A model generated the notes under the pieces. It was not told the origin of the DNA, did not search any database, and saw nothing but the letters and a program-made list of their open reading frames with translations. The position numbers were made by a program, and so were the translations under genes. From positions 2,728,001 to 2,792,000 of the forward strand of contig JAUEDM010000004.1 of NCBI GenBank assembly GCA_033439685.1: a stretch of DNA of 64,000 nt, given 5' to 3'. Positions 12,093-23,492 of the stretch are shown here, in pieces. The DNA comes from Apodospora peruviana. Its lineage: Eukaryota; Ascomycota; Sordariomycetes; Sordariales; Lasiosphaeriaceae. How positions within the stretch are numbered: position 1 is the stretch's first letter; the number at the start of each line of letters is the position of its first letter.

Positions 12093-14425
12093 CTAAAAAC
12101 TCACAGTGGGCAGCTCCGACATGTGCACTTTCGCCGATCCATACGGTATGAGCTTGTACGTATTCTTCTCGCCCACACATGTCCTGTTCGCGGGAACAAG
12201 GCCCGGCGCCGCCCCCAAGTGCAATGCCCAAGCAATCTCACAACCCTGTACAGATATATACGTGGGTGGGGCCCCGTACTCAAAAATCGGCTTCGGCAAC
12301 GCTGCATCCTGCCCCATCCCAAAATACTGCAGTGTAGATGGGTCGATTGCGACGCTCCACGGCTTCGACCAGCTGACGTAGTAGTCCCTGGCCTGAGGGA
12401 ACGGAAGGTAGTCTAGTCCCGGGCCTTGGGACTCGTAGTAAGCGTGCGGGTACGAGCTCTCGTTGGTGAAGCCCACATCTAGCGCATACAAAAGATTCCC
12501 ATAGTACACGGCAACCGTGTTGTTGGCTCGCGGCTCGGTGCGGATGGTTGCGCCAATTTTGTATGTGACGGTTGCGGTTATCGTGCCGGATGGAATGCTG
12601 ATCTTGTGCAAGCCTGTTTCTGCATCTGGTTGCAGAGCCGAGACCCGGCCGCCGATGCTGGATTTGTCGGGGTCATACCATGACGGGACGCGAACGAAGA
12701 GGTCGAAGCCTTTGTCGGAGGTGATGGTATACGTTAAGGTGTTGTCAAAGGGGTAAGCAGTGTCACATTCAATCGTGGCAAAGGAAGTTTCCACCTTGGA
12801 CGGCCCAAGCAAGATGTGAGCCAGTCCATTGTCGCCAACAAGTCCCCAGCTGTGCGTGACGAATTTTGGATACCCTTGCGGGTGGTTGACCGTGCAGCAA
12901 GGATACTGCGGCTCCAGTCCAAAGGTCGTTGCCGCGCCACTGTGAGCCGTCGTGAACAGGTATGGCCCATTCGGCTGTGTTATGTCCTTCTTGTTAAATG
13001 TTGCCCAGGGCCCATTTGGTTGGTCCATGTACTGATGCGCCCACATGTCGCCAGTCATCATGACCGGCATGGCGTTGTAGATGACCAACTCGGCCCGATC
13101 AGCGTAGTAGTTGGTACCAAGGGCATGGTACAGATACGCGAGCGAGTATCCAGTCTCCACCGCAGTACACAGCTCACTCCCCATGTACGGCGCGAGATCA
13201 CGTTCTATCTCATCCCCGAGTATCGTACCGGACGGTGCTCCATGGTACTGAAATGTCCAATTTACAGCTCTCATGGAAGCTTCAACGAGAGACTCATCGT
13301 GACTGAACCTTCGAACAACAGCCGATGCTTTCAGACCTTAAGAGTGGAGAGAATGTAATTAGCCATATGCCCTCGGCAACTTCTGAAGGCTGAGACTTAC
13401 CTTGGCCAGCGTTTACCCCATGAAGGTAGGGAAACTGGGGGTTGCTTGTCGTTGGGTCTGCCACCACCCGCGGGTACACGCCCGGTTGGTAGAAATCGAC
13501 CCACTTATACTTGCTCAACCCATACAACATGTCCATGTTATCCCAGAGTAACGTATCCTGGGACGAGGGATACTTTTCGAGCAACCACTGGATTGAGATG
13601 ATGAGGTCGTGGGCGCGTGTCTGGCCCCAGTAGCACTCAAAGGCAGGAGGGCAGATAGCATGTCCTTCACCGTTGTTGTGCAGCATCTTGTTCGCGAGGC
13701 CCATGAATTTTCGAAGAGCACCAATAACAGGTTCTTCCCAGGTCGAGTTGGCCTCAACCAGCTGTGTCAGGCCGAGGAACATGGGCGCTCGAGCCCAGAA
13801 ATTCCGACCCTCGGGCTTCTCTGGCCCGAGCCAGCCATCCTCTGTTTGGAGACTCAAAACTGTCTCAGCGACAGAATGGACTTGTCCCTTGAGTCGCGCG
13901 TCGTCCAGCAGATAGGCCAAAGGGACGAGCCCGTTGAACCAATACGGCAGCGCTTCGTTCAAATCACTGTAGTCCACCCCTCCTTCGCCCTGTGGATAAA
14001 GCCACCGCGACTCGTTGACGTAGACATAAAAGTCGTGCTCATGTCCAGCGAGACCTTCGGCCATCTGGTGCACAAATAGTGTCAGAATGAAACTGGACTT
14101 TTCCCACTTGACGATTGAAACTGACCGTCTGCATCTCGCCCAGAATCCATCCCTTAGGCAGCACCGAACCAACCGGCAGCGGTGAAAATGTCCATGGTAA
14201 GACTTGGGATGATAAAAGACGTGTTAGTCTCTGCAGAGCTGATCGGTTTTCGAAACATGGCAACTTACGCGTCTGGGACTGTGCTGCTCGTATCACAGTA
14301 ACATATAAATACGTGAGAACGACAGCAGCGGCGAATGCCACCATTGTGTCAACTGTGTATCCTCTCCGGCGCGTCGTCCCGGTGGTGGGAAGAGGAGGCA
14401 GCGGTTTTAACCTGTCGAAGACCAT
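12093..14425 (-). CDS. DUF1680 / GH127-type glycoside hydrolase, membrane-anchored
   Basis: Four exons, 14425..14269, 14202..14126, 14064..13401 and 13336..12093, give 713 residues with all phases closing. After a short cytosolic tail, a single hydrophobic helix (about residues 28-47, FAAAVVLTYLYVTVI) looks like a type II signal anchor. The catalytic region starts with LPVGSVLPKGW and MAEGLAGHEHDFY. In characterised GH127 beta-L-arabinofuranosidases a zinc is held by Glu-x-Cys and a Cys-Cys pair, one of which is the nucleophile; here ELC (E354, C356) and CC (C446, C447, in YPCCTVNHPQG) fit those sites. The enzyme probably cleaves furanosidic or related glycosides outside the cell or in the secretory lumen. 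The last codons read ELPTVSF-stop, but the sequence there is also a perfect GTGAGT donor, so a further 3' exon is possible. Confidence 0.88.
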
Positions 14426-15508
14426 GTTGAAGACGGGGCGACGCGGGGGACGTCGGACGGGACGGCAAATATACTTTTGATCCCTCCTCGTCTTCCTCCA
14501 ATCTGTTGCTCCGGGCCCCGAGTCATAAGCTGCCTGAATATGCTTTGGCGGTCCTTTGGTACGGGTCGATACAACATGGGGCGCTCCGCCGCAAAATGGA
14601 ACCGTCAAAGTAAAGTGGTGGAACAGTTAAAGCTTGGTTTCAACATTGAAAAGTTGGAGGTTGTGCTAACCTTTTTGCGGGGTTGGGAGGTGACGGCTTT
14701 TTGTCCACATGATTCGCTGTGACCACTGAGGTGTGCTCGGCGCCACACCGGAGGAGGCCCAAAGAAACGTGTCAAAGGTCCGAGGTTCGTCGATCCTTCT
14801 TTCTCTTCGCGGCGCAGTTTCCTTTCTGACAGGCTTCCTTCCTTTATCGATCAGTATGAAACATATAACCCCTTCCTCGCATTTGCACTGCCCGTCTTGT
14901 GCATCACTTTCCCTAAAATACCAGCTGAACCAAGCTCCAATAACATTGCCTCAACCCCTGACCCCCAAATCTGGAAGCAGCAACATTCCCGTCTCTCGGT
15001 ATCGCTGACTACCAGGTATTGCCTCCTTCCCTCAACTCGAAGGGTCTTACTATCGACGACCCAGTTGGCCGAAGATCAAAGCAACATCACTTTCAGCGAA
15101 ACGTCAAATCTCCTCTGATCAAATGCAGTTGGAGTCTGCCTACAGCGTCGACATGGCTGCGCACAAGTGGGCTGCCGACAGCGGAGAAAATATGCACAAT
15201 GCTTGCATCCGATCAAAGCGGTCAACACAACATGTCCAGCTGACTTATAACACGACAACAAGCTCTGTTTTTGTTCTCTTGCGGGTTAGTTCGCAGATAT
15301 CAACTCTCCGATGGCATTTGCGGTGTTATGAGGGTGGATCCAATTCGCTCGTCGACAAAACAATGTCTTCCTCAACTCTCTCACTGAAAAGCTACTTAGC
15401 CGGCCATCATCCAAATCGATACTTATTACCTGTAGTTATCTTGGTAGGTATTAAATCCAGACTATACCATACACGCTACGATAATTAAACAGTAACTAAA
15501 CAACCGTC
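14426..15508. other. Intergenic region between two minus-strand genes
   Basis: About 1.1 kb expected to hold the promoter of the DUF1680 gene and the 3' end of nothing on the plus strand. Open frames are short and overlapping. No RNA gene or repeat was recognised. Confidence 0.45.
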
Positions 15509-16858
15509 CTACTCCCCGACCAATTCTTCACTCCCACCAACCCTTTTGGCGGTACCACCACTATCATTAAACGTACCATCATAAATCACGTACAACGAAT
15601 CCAACCAATGATCCAGTATTCTGACCGCGTCACGAACATGTCTCCTCCTGTCTGCATCAGCACCATCCTCCGTCTTGAGCAGCTCCCGGCGACAGTTGTC
15701 CAGCATCGCCTCGTACGCCTCAATCAGCAGCATGACCTGCAACTTGGACGCCCGTCCGTGCTTCTCGTCCGGGTGCTGCCGGACAAAAGTCTTGATCAGC
15801 TCGTCCGTCAACAGCTCGGAGCAGATCTGCAGGCCAACGTAATCGCTTGAGCTGCGCGGTAGTTCAGCTTTTGGTGAGGACCGGCCTCCGCCGTCATTGC
15901 GGGACTTCCTGGTGGTGGCGTTATTGAAAATGTCGTCTACCAGTTGTCTGGTTCCTTTGGGATGAGATATTTCGGTCTCAAAATTCTGACACCCGAGTGT
16001 GGTAGTGGCGCTTGAGAGGTAGCTGGTTGTAGACAGTCTCTCAATGGGGCTCGAATCGCTCTCGACGGCCGTCAGTGAATCGTCAGTGACGATGGAGGAT
16101 GGTCTGACCGAGGCTATTCTGGCGGACGAGCGCGGAGGGCAACCTGGCCTTGGCGATTGCCAACCGTCGCGTGGGATTGATGCTGCTGCTGCGGTCTGCC
16201 CGTGCCATGTGTGGTGCAGGTTCTCTTTGCGGTGGTGATGGTACTGCTGTCCCAGTCTGCGCTCGGACTGATGTCTCCTGATCACCTTGTGTGTTTCGGG
16301 GTAGTCCAGCGATTCGAGGTCCGGTAGCAGCGACTGGTACGACTCCGCGAGTCTCGATGCCCTGTCATATCGTGGGTTTTTGGCAGACACTTGGTCGTGA
16401 TCTCTGTGGTGGGTAGACGCCGGTAATATCGGTCTCTCTCTCTCGTGGTCAGCGGAGCAGTCTTGTGCAGTGCCGGCCAGGAACCATCCAGTGGCAGATT
16501 CGGATATCTTGCTGTCGTCATTCTCCTCAGGGGTCAGAGCAGTCTGTTCCTCCACCGTGACCGTCGGGAATTCGGATGCGAAGGTCTTGTAGATAAGCGT
16601 GGCCGGGAGATTGGGAATGTCGTCCGCGGTCGAACAGCGGGGAGGCCGCGACGGCCGCGGGACGCTCTCGATGCTGTGGTGGTTACCCATGAGTGCGCTG
16701 AGATCGTACGCGACCACGTTGGTTTCGGAGTAGCCAAATGGTTGCTGTCGCTTCCTCAGTCTATTCCTCTGCGGCTTCACCTGCCCGGGGTGAGACTGAC
16801 GAGACCGAATCGAGTTGAGATACGAATGCGTCGAGAAGATGGAGCTTGCGTGTGGCAT
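15509..16858 (-). CDS. Conserved fungal hypothetical protein
   Basis: A single open frame of 449 residues. The first two thirds are polar and low complexity, rich in Ser, Arg, His and Pro, and probably disordered. The last ~120 residues look folded: a helical block containing LQICSELLTDELIKTFVRQ, then LQVMLLIEAYEAMLDNC and VRDAVRILDHWLDSLYVIYD. This helical C-terminus resembles a conserved sordariomycete family without assigned function; I do not know a named domain. No signal peptide or membrane helix. Start chosen as the first ATG; an upstream exon cannot be excluded. Confidence 0.65.
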   Translation of the reverse strand: MPHASSIFSTHSYLNSIRSRQSHPGQVKPQRNRLRKRQQPFGYSETNVVAYDLSALMGNHHSIESVPRPSRPPRCSTADDIPNLPATLIYKTFASEFPTVTVEEQTALTPEENDDSKISESATGWFLAGTAQDCSADHERERPILPASTHHRDHDQVSAKNPRYDRASRLAESYQSLLPDLESLDYPETHKVIRRHQSERRLGQQYHHHRKENLHHTWHGQTAAAASIPRDGWQSPRPGCPPRSSARIASVRPSSIVTDDSLTAVESDSSPIERLSTTSYLSSATTTLGCQNFETEISHPKGTRQLVDDIFNNATTRKSRNDGGGRSSPKAELPRSSSDYVGLQICSELLTDELIKTFVRQHPDEKHGRASKLQVMLLIEAYEAMLDNCRRELLKTEDGADADRRRHVRDAVRILDHWLDSLYVIYDGTFNDSGGTAKRVGGSEELVGE

Positions 16859-17918
16859 TTCTGTGCATATTTTCGCATGTAATACGCAGGTAGGTTTCTG
16901 GGTGCGGCTTGTGGCGATGGGGGAAGTTGGTCAATGTCAGTGTCCAGATGGTTGAGGGTGTGGCCGTTTTCTTGTACCGAAGCGTTGAGTATCACCAGCT
17001 AGCTGCTTTGCTGAAGTATGAACAGACATCATGTTATGCCCGAGCCGGTGGTTCCAGTCATGCAGCTGCATTAGCTGGCGGTTTCGATGGTGGCATTTGG
17101 ATCTCAACCGAGCGTGTAGGCTGCTGGTATCATGATGCGGGGACAGTTGCTGGTCACGCGCCCAATAGAAAAACAGGGACACCATAAAGAGTTTGGTTTT
17201 GCTCAACCGCGAGTCAGCAATATCAACTATGAAAATTCCGGGGAAATGTCAAGAGACTTTTTCAGCGAGATAGAGCTGTCATCTAAAATTCTGGTTTGTT
17301 GAGAAGGTTGTGAATTGGAGACGTGAGGTTGATTCTCTGGTCCAAGTCGGTTCGTGTCCAAAGTGTATGTTGGGCGCGTGCTGATCTACTGTCGAGTTGG
17401 AGACTTTCCAGCACGGTTACATTAAGAAGAATGGTCAGCGGACTAAGTCCAACTAGCACAAGAACAGGCTGTTTAGCTCAAACTCTATACAAACATGATT
17501 CTTGAATTATGGAGGTATGATGTAAGTTGAGACGGGAAGCTGATCAGGGGCCCCAAAACGTGGTTGTCTGGAGATTCTGACAAATACGGGAAGGCTGCAC
17601 TGCAGTAAGTATAGTGGTGTGATTGTCAGCTGCATCCCCGATACCACCCGCCGGGCCGCCGATGACAATTGAAGGCCACACCTGGAAGACCGTTGATCAT
17701 GTGATAAGCAGCCATGAAATCACATTATAAAGCGTTAGAGATTCGAGATTCTGTATGTCTGAAGGCTGATACTTTCAAAGACGTTTTATTTGCACAAGAC
17801 GCAGTAGACGGCAGCCGGAAAGCAGCTTGCCATATAACGAACTATTCCCCAGACCTCAGCATCTAAGAGTTTCAAAGCTAACAGAATGATTCTGTAAAGT
17901 GAACCTGATTACCCGTCA
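16859..17918. other. Intergenic region, nothing recognised
   Basis: About 1.06 kb between the start of the hypothetical gene and the stop of the decayed ankyrin gene. It should include the promoter of the gene starting at 16858. Open frames are short and without features. Confidence 0.45.
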
Positions 17919-20318
17919 TTATTTATCTACCATCTCTTCATCCTGCACCACATGGTTGCTTGCCCTGGCAACGAGGTTCAAAAATGCCTCTCGTAGTTCA
18001 TCCGTCACCCCCGTCCTCTGGCCAAATACTTGAGCCACGGTAAGCCCTGCTCTGTCTCTGAAGCCAGCGTCCACGCCTTCCAGGTCTAGATCCGCGAGTA
18101 TTCTCATAGTCTCGATATCTCCTGTCAAGGCCACGAAGCGTAGTATGGTTCCTTTGATAATGCTGATGTGGCGGTGGTCGGCGCCGGCCTCAAGCAGGAT
18201 GGCCAAGGGGCCGTGGGAGTTGCTTCTAATGGTATAAAATAGTGCCGTGATGCCCAGTTTATTCAAAGCCTCCATCTTTGCGCCACTTTCAATCAATAAA
18301 CGGGTGGCGGCGGTAATATTTGCAGCGGCCGCGTCCATGAGCGGAGTCATCTGCTCCATCTTATCTGCTTTCTCCAAGTTTGCACCTCGCGAAATCAGGA
18401 CTTGCACGACAGCAATGCTCCTTGACGCGTATGATAGAGGTGTTTTGCCGTATAATTTATCTTGTTCGTCCGGGTCTGCTCCGGCATCCAGCAAAAGACT
18501 GACGCAGCGGGCCGATTCTCTCGTATGCGAAACCACGGCCCAGTGAAGGGGTTTGCTACCCGCCTTCGTCGTAGCATCGACCCGAGCTTCGGCTCCAAGG
18601 ATTATCTCCACCGCGTCTGCATATCCCCGTCTAGACGCGTAATGCAGTGCAGTGGCACCGAAAGGTCCGGGGCTTCTATAAACGCCTCGAGTTCTTTGGG
18701 ACTCCCATTGCATTGAGACTCGAATTTTCCAATAAAATCGGAAAGAGATATTGGGTAGATCCTAGTCACAATCCTAGAATTCAGTTAGCCTAGGTACCTA
18801 GACAGCCATGACTGAAAACTGAAGCAGTGCAAAACCCCTTCATCTTTAATGACGCGTCGGCAACAAATCTTGAAGCTCATGAACCAAATCATTGCTGAAT
18901 TCTCCAAAGATGGTCTTTCTGGCTAAATAAATGGCGTGACGTGTAACCATCATCGTCTGCATGGACCGAATTTGCTCCGTGCTGGAGAAGTACTCGTATT
19001 TTGTTAGTCTGGCCAAATCTAGTTGCAGTGATGGCTCTTGACAGCGCGTTGGCCCCATCAACTTCTTTCACATCAAGAACATATGACCTGTCTGTTTCAA
19101 GAAGGTGACGCAGGTCTTCCAGACTTCCTGACTCTGCGCACTAGATGATACTGCCGGGCTCGTTGGGAACCCTGCGTCGGATCATGAGTCTAAATCGGAG
19201 GCTGCCCTTCATGGAAGCCTCCGCAAACAAATGGAAAGTGCCACATAGAAACCAAAGTGGAAAGCCATATGTCAACTGAATCCGGACGCGGTCGTTGGAA
19301 CTCGAGCAAAGGGCAGAGTTTCAATGAGACTCATGGCCAGCAGGGAAGCCACTGTATCCCGCGAACAGAAGACCCAAGATTGGCTTCATGACAATTGGCA
19401 AAGTCCCAGGAAAGGTCCGGTTGAGTAGGTTGATGACACTGACAGCGACATGTGTTGGAAGAGCAGCTGCGCTGTACTGGCCCCAGCGTGAAGTAGACGG
19501 CATCTGTCTGACAAAACGCATCAGAAGGAGTAGCTGGAAGTCCAGTGACAGATTTCTTTGACCTTGGTCGATCGAGAATGCTGCGCTGGACCAACGTCGC
19601 AGTCAGGCATTCTTCCAGAGTGGATATCCGATGAGCCATTTCCAATACGGGCTGGATAGCTTCCGAGTCGGCGCTTGGTGGGGACTCCAAAGCATCTTCG
19701 CTGACTTCCGATTCTGCGACCTTATCTTTATTCTCATTGGCGACAGCCCCGGAGCCCTCAGTTTCCGCAACACCCTCTGACCCGTTAATGACGCTGAGGG
19801 AGATGTTGCGCAGGCGGAGATGGATATCTGCCGTGATGGTGCTGCGTGCATCATAATGTCATTGATCAAGTTCAATGTGATTGCTCGCGTGCACCTACAT
19901 ATTCTGAGCTACCAATAACTCGTGGATCCTACGCCGCACCTCACGCAACTCATCCTTCAGCGCGGCAGCCTTGGACTGATACCATATCCATCGAACTCTC
20001 TGGCCAGACTGCTTCTGCGCCGAAAGCTTGCGTGACAGGGCGTCGAGCCTTGTGAGCACGTCCTCGGCTTTATTCAGCTGTCTCGCCAGTGCAGCAAGAA
20101 AAAGGTTGGTGTTCGGCGGCGTTCAGTTGCGCTAGGGAATCCTTTGCTGAGTTGATGCGGTCGAGGACGACGCTGAGATCTGTGAACTCATTGGAGAGCG
20201 CAAGGATGACGTCGGGGCCATACTTGAATCCCTTGTACAGTCTATGAAGGGCCACCGAAGACCTGGTGGTCACGTCAAGAAGACCAGCCAGGCCCGTGAG
20301 CGCCGAAAGAGGATCCAT
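17919..20318 (-). pseudogene. Decayed ankyrin-repeat / fungal STAND-type N-terminal domain gene
   Basis: An ATG at 20318 begins MDPLSALTGLAGLLDVTTRS, the typical start of fungal NLR/ankyrin proteins. The following coiled-coil-like segment (ARQLNKAEDVLTRLDALSRK) is in another frame, so one base was gained or lost near 20085. A plausible intron (donor GTAGGT near 19889) leads to an acidic linker and a Cys-rich CRCQCH segment. Downstream the frame changes again near 19420, and the continuing frame has stops at 19321 (TGA) and 19141 (TAG). Ankyrin sequence (RHLLETDRSYVLDV, VLLQHGANSVHADDDG) follows with more frame changes, and a clean 264-residue ankyrin frame runs 18713..17919 with GATALHYASRRGYADAVEII-type repeats. 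Such proteins act in non-self recognition or as scaffolds; this copy is almost certainly dead, although the last ankyrin frame is intact. Confidence 0.75.
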
Positions 20319-23300
20319 TGAATCGAGAAACGGAAAATTGGAAAAGAGTGCAAGTACTGTTAACCACGAGTCGGAGGCAAAAAGGGGATAACGCAGGAGC
20401 CACTGGATATTCTTCAAGTCCTCCTCATATCTGTGGGGGCTCAAGTCTACCGCTGACCGCAGAAACAGTTCTTATCTCTTTCGAACCATCGCTTTGGCAA
20501 CGTCAGGCAAGCAACAGGCTGCGGTACCGAACTTAGCCGTCCATTGTTCGATACCTTCACCTGCTCTAAGTGGTAAAGAAAGCCAATGTCGTGAAACCAA
20601 GAAATATATATCGAATAGAGTTGTGCAGACTGGATGGGGGCTAAATGCTACCTAGAATAAAGGACTTCCCGCCCTATTTTCTTCATGGGGTTCTCCAGGC
20701 AGATCAAGATTGCTGTTAACATCAACACCCTCTACCAAAAGATCAGCATCCTCTACTACCTCGTGAAGATTTGACATGGAAGCATTTAGCAATGGGAGCA
20801 ATGATGGATTTCATGTCATACGACGACTCCACCATACTAGTAAATCTGAAAGTTTTTCTCTAAATCAAAGTTTGGCTGCATGTGTCGATAAGCTGTCCAC
20901 GCCGCGTCCGGATTTTTGCCCCCGACCTGTTATATTAGCCATCAAATGCGGATTGTATGAAGGAACTCACATGGAGGCAGCTTTACGGCGTCGCACACAT
21001 GGCTGTGTCCCCCGATACGGAGTAGATTCAACGTGGACAGCCTGCAGAGGAGCTCAAGGTCCTTCCAGATTGTCCATGCCATATCGTGACTCGGATTGTG
21101 ATGCTCAGCAAGCGCGTGCAGGACAGGATGGGAATGTGATTGCCCTTCACCTCTTTCGAATTTCAAGAATCTATTGTGCTCATTTTTGGCTTATTAGGGT
21201 CTCGTTCAATCTTTGTCTGGCTCGCGGTCGAGAGTCGCCACGAGGTTCCTGACGTGGCTATTGTGATGAGAGCGCCATCGGGCAAATGGCAGTTACAGTG
21301 AACTGAATGGTACAACGGGGGAAAACAGGTCGATGTCGAATATGACCCGTACTCAAGAACCTGGATGTAGGGTAGCATCATCTGGGCCGTACCAGAGGTG
21401 CCTGAGGGAACGATGAATGCTTTCTTCGACGAGACCTTTAGTTGGCACTGTAAAGATCATACTTAGGAAGGATTGTCGACAAGGCCCAACTTGGGAGTAT
21501 CAGTATGGGCTTTGACTACATCACTGCGTCTGAATTTTGGAACTCTTATGGACGGCTCGCAAGCCTCGAGACCGCCAAGATAGTAAAAACTCTGCTGCAG
21601 TATTATCTTGGTATAAGGAGGAAGGCTCCTAATAACAGGAAGTTATCGCCACCCTATGAACGGACGATCCTGTACACAGACTTCACTCCGTAGGAGCTAC
21701 TGCACAGCCGATGCATCTATTATAAAAACTCAAATTAATCGCGAGTTTCCATTAATGGTGTGAACTATTTCGAAGGAACCTGTCACGAAAAAGGAGTCAC
21801 ATTACTTTATGTTGATCGACAAGGATCAGTAGGACCCGATACATTGGCTATGATTATTGGGTCATGGCGGTCATCACGGTTACACGGGAGCAGAAGTTCA
21901 GAATTCAAGAATACGCTTCATGTTTTACGGCAGATTAGCAAGGGTATCGGGGGTAGTGCATGGTGGCACTGCAGTGAGCCAAAAGACTGAAAGATGGGCT
22001 GCAACCCAGCCATGACGAGAATGACATCATACGAAGGATTTGGGATAGTGTGTATATAATTCTCTAAGCTTGGCGAGACTTTTGGGTTCGGATCCGCCAA
22101 AGTAGCTCGGGTGATAGCTTCAGATGCAGACTTCCATCGCGTGGATGACCCGACTGTTCGGAGAATAAAAAGATATTTTGGTGACCTTGGCTTGGCGCGC
22201 ACTTGCTAAGGTGTGGGGGAGCTAAGGTGAACTGAATGTTAAATTCCGAGGTGGGAAGCAGCTTCGGTTCCTGGCTACGTAGCTCGATCCTTGACAACAT
22301 CAAGCTCGCGTTTGGGTTATTGGCCTGCAAAACTCATCTGCTCGCAAAGTTCATGATATCAGAAATCCAAAAATAACAAGCGCTCCTGCAGTGATGATAT
22401 CGCAACCACAGAGGCGGGTATCGATAGCAGATCTTTGGGACGGCCCCAGAGAGAGCAGAGTTGCATATCGAATTCCCTGCTGGTAACCACAACCTGGTAA
22501 GGCACCTGTGGACCTGTCTGTGATGTGCAGGCCGTGGCATCGGACCCGCTCGTGCATCCGCAAGCGCCACCAGTCCCGGCGAACCGTGGAGCCCGCTAGA
22601 GAGCTCTCGGTTCAACGTGTGCGACCGAATTTGCGGGCCTTCGCGTTGTGTAACCCAGTCCTGCAAGACCAGTTCGCCCATGGGATGATGTGCCTGTCTT
22701 CTACCCCCGGCTCTCGATGACCGCTGGAGCGATTCTGCCAATCAGGTCGCCTGGCGAGTTGGTGGTATATGCACGACAGAGCTTCTCGTCAAGAGTTCGA
22801 CGCCGCAACAATACATGCATCCGCCAAACCCGCCTTTCTAAATTTATTCTTGGACTTCTGGCCCGCCAAATCCCACGCTTACCACAGACAGACGCCAATC
22901 AGACCCAAAGATGCGCACTAACAATTCTCCTCGATTGGCCGCTCCACCAGGCAGGAAAGGCCCCCAACGAACTGAGCCAATCGTTGTCGTTCCCGGTCTC
23001 CGGCGGCCGTTCATTACCGCTCCCTGTATCTATTTTCGAGGTCGGGGTGCTGCATGGGCTGGGAGAGCCAAACCACGTTGGGGGCGAGCCAAGCAACCAC
23101 TTCGACCCAGATCGGACTCGAAGTGGACCTTGAAATCGCATCTCATTGCGCAATTGATCGATCGAGCTTCCGAATCGATCATGAGTAGCTTCGGCATGGG
23201 TCTTGAATATGTTTCCAATTTGAGAATCTTTTAACCATCCTGATATCTTGACGTGCCGCAAATCATCAAGTCCTGGATTTGCGAATAAGTATGGCCTCCA

Positions 23301-23492
23301 TCCCGGGCCTTCACGACTTCAAGATCCAAGACTCGGGCAGACCATCCAAGTTCCACTTGACAATATCAACACTTGAAACGAAACAACTTATATAAGTTTC
23401 ATCTCTCCACTTCCCCATATCGGGAACCGCCTACCCCCGGACACTACAGCTGCTGGTTTATATCAGCTTTCCTGATCACATCACCTATCATC
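20319..23492. other. Long gene-poor region with possible gene scraps
   Basis: About 3.2 kb with no intact gene. On the minus strand near 20640-20830 a short open frame contains LHEVVEDADLLVEGVDVNS, which reads like coding sequence and could be a further scrap of an ankyrin-type gene, but it is cut by stops on both sides. The rest, including 21.5-23.3 kb, shows only short overlapping frames. A TATATAA-like motif sits near 23388, about 100 bases upstream of the next start codon. Confidence 0.45.

Noticed and set aside
12816..13358. 180-residue plus-strand frame
   Set aside because: Antisense to the DUF1680 gene; no features of its own.
20640..21380. Minus-strand coding-like scraps near the ankyrin relic
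   Set aside because: Short runs such as LHEVVEDADLLVEGVD look coding, but stops and frame changes prevent any family assignment.
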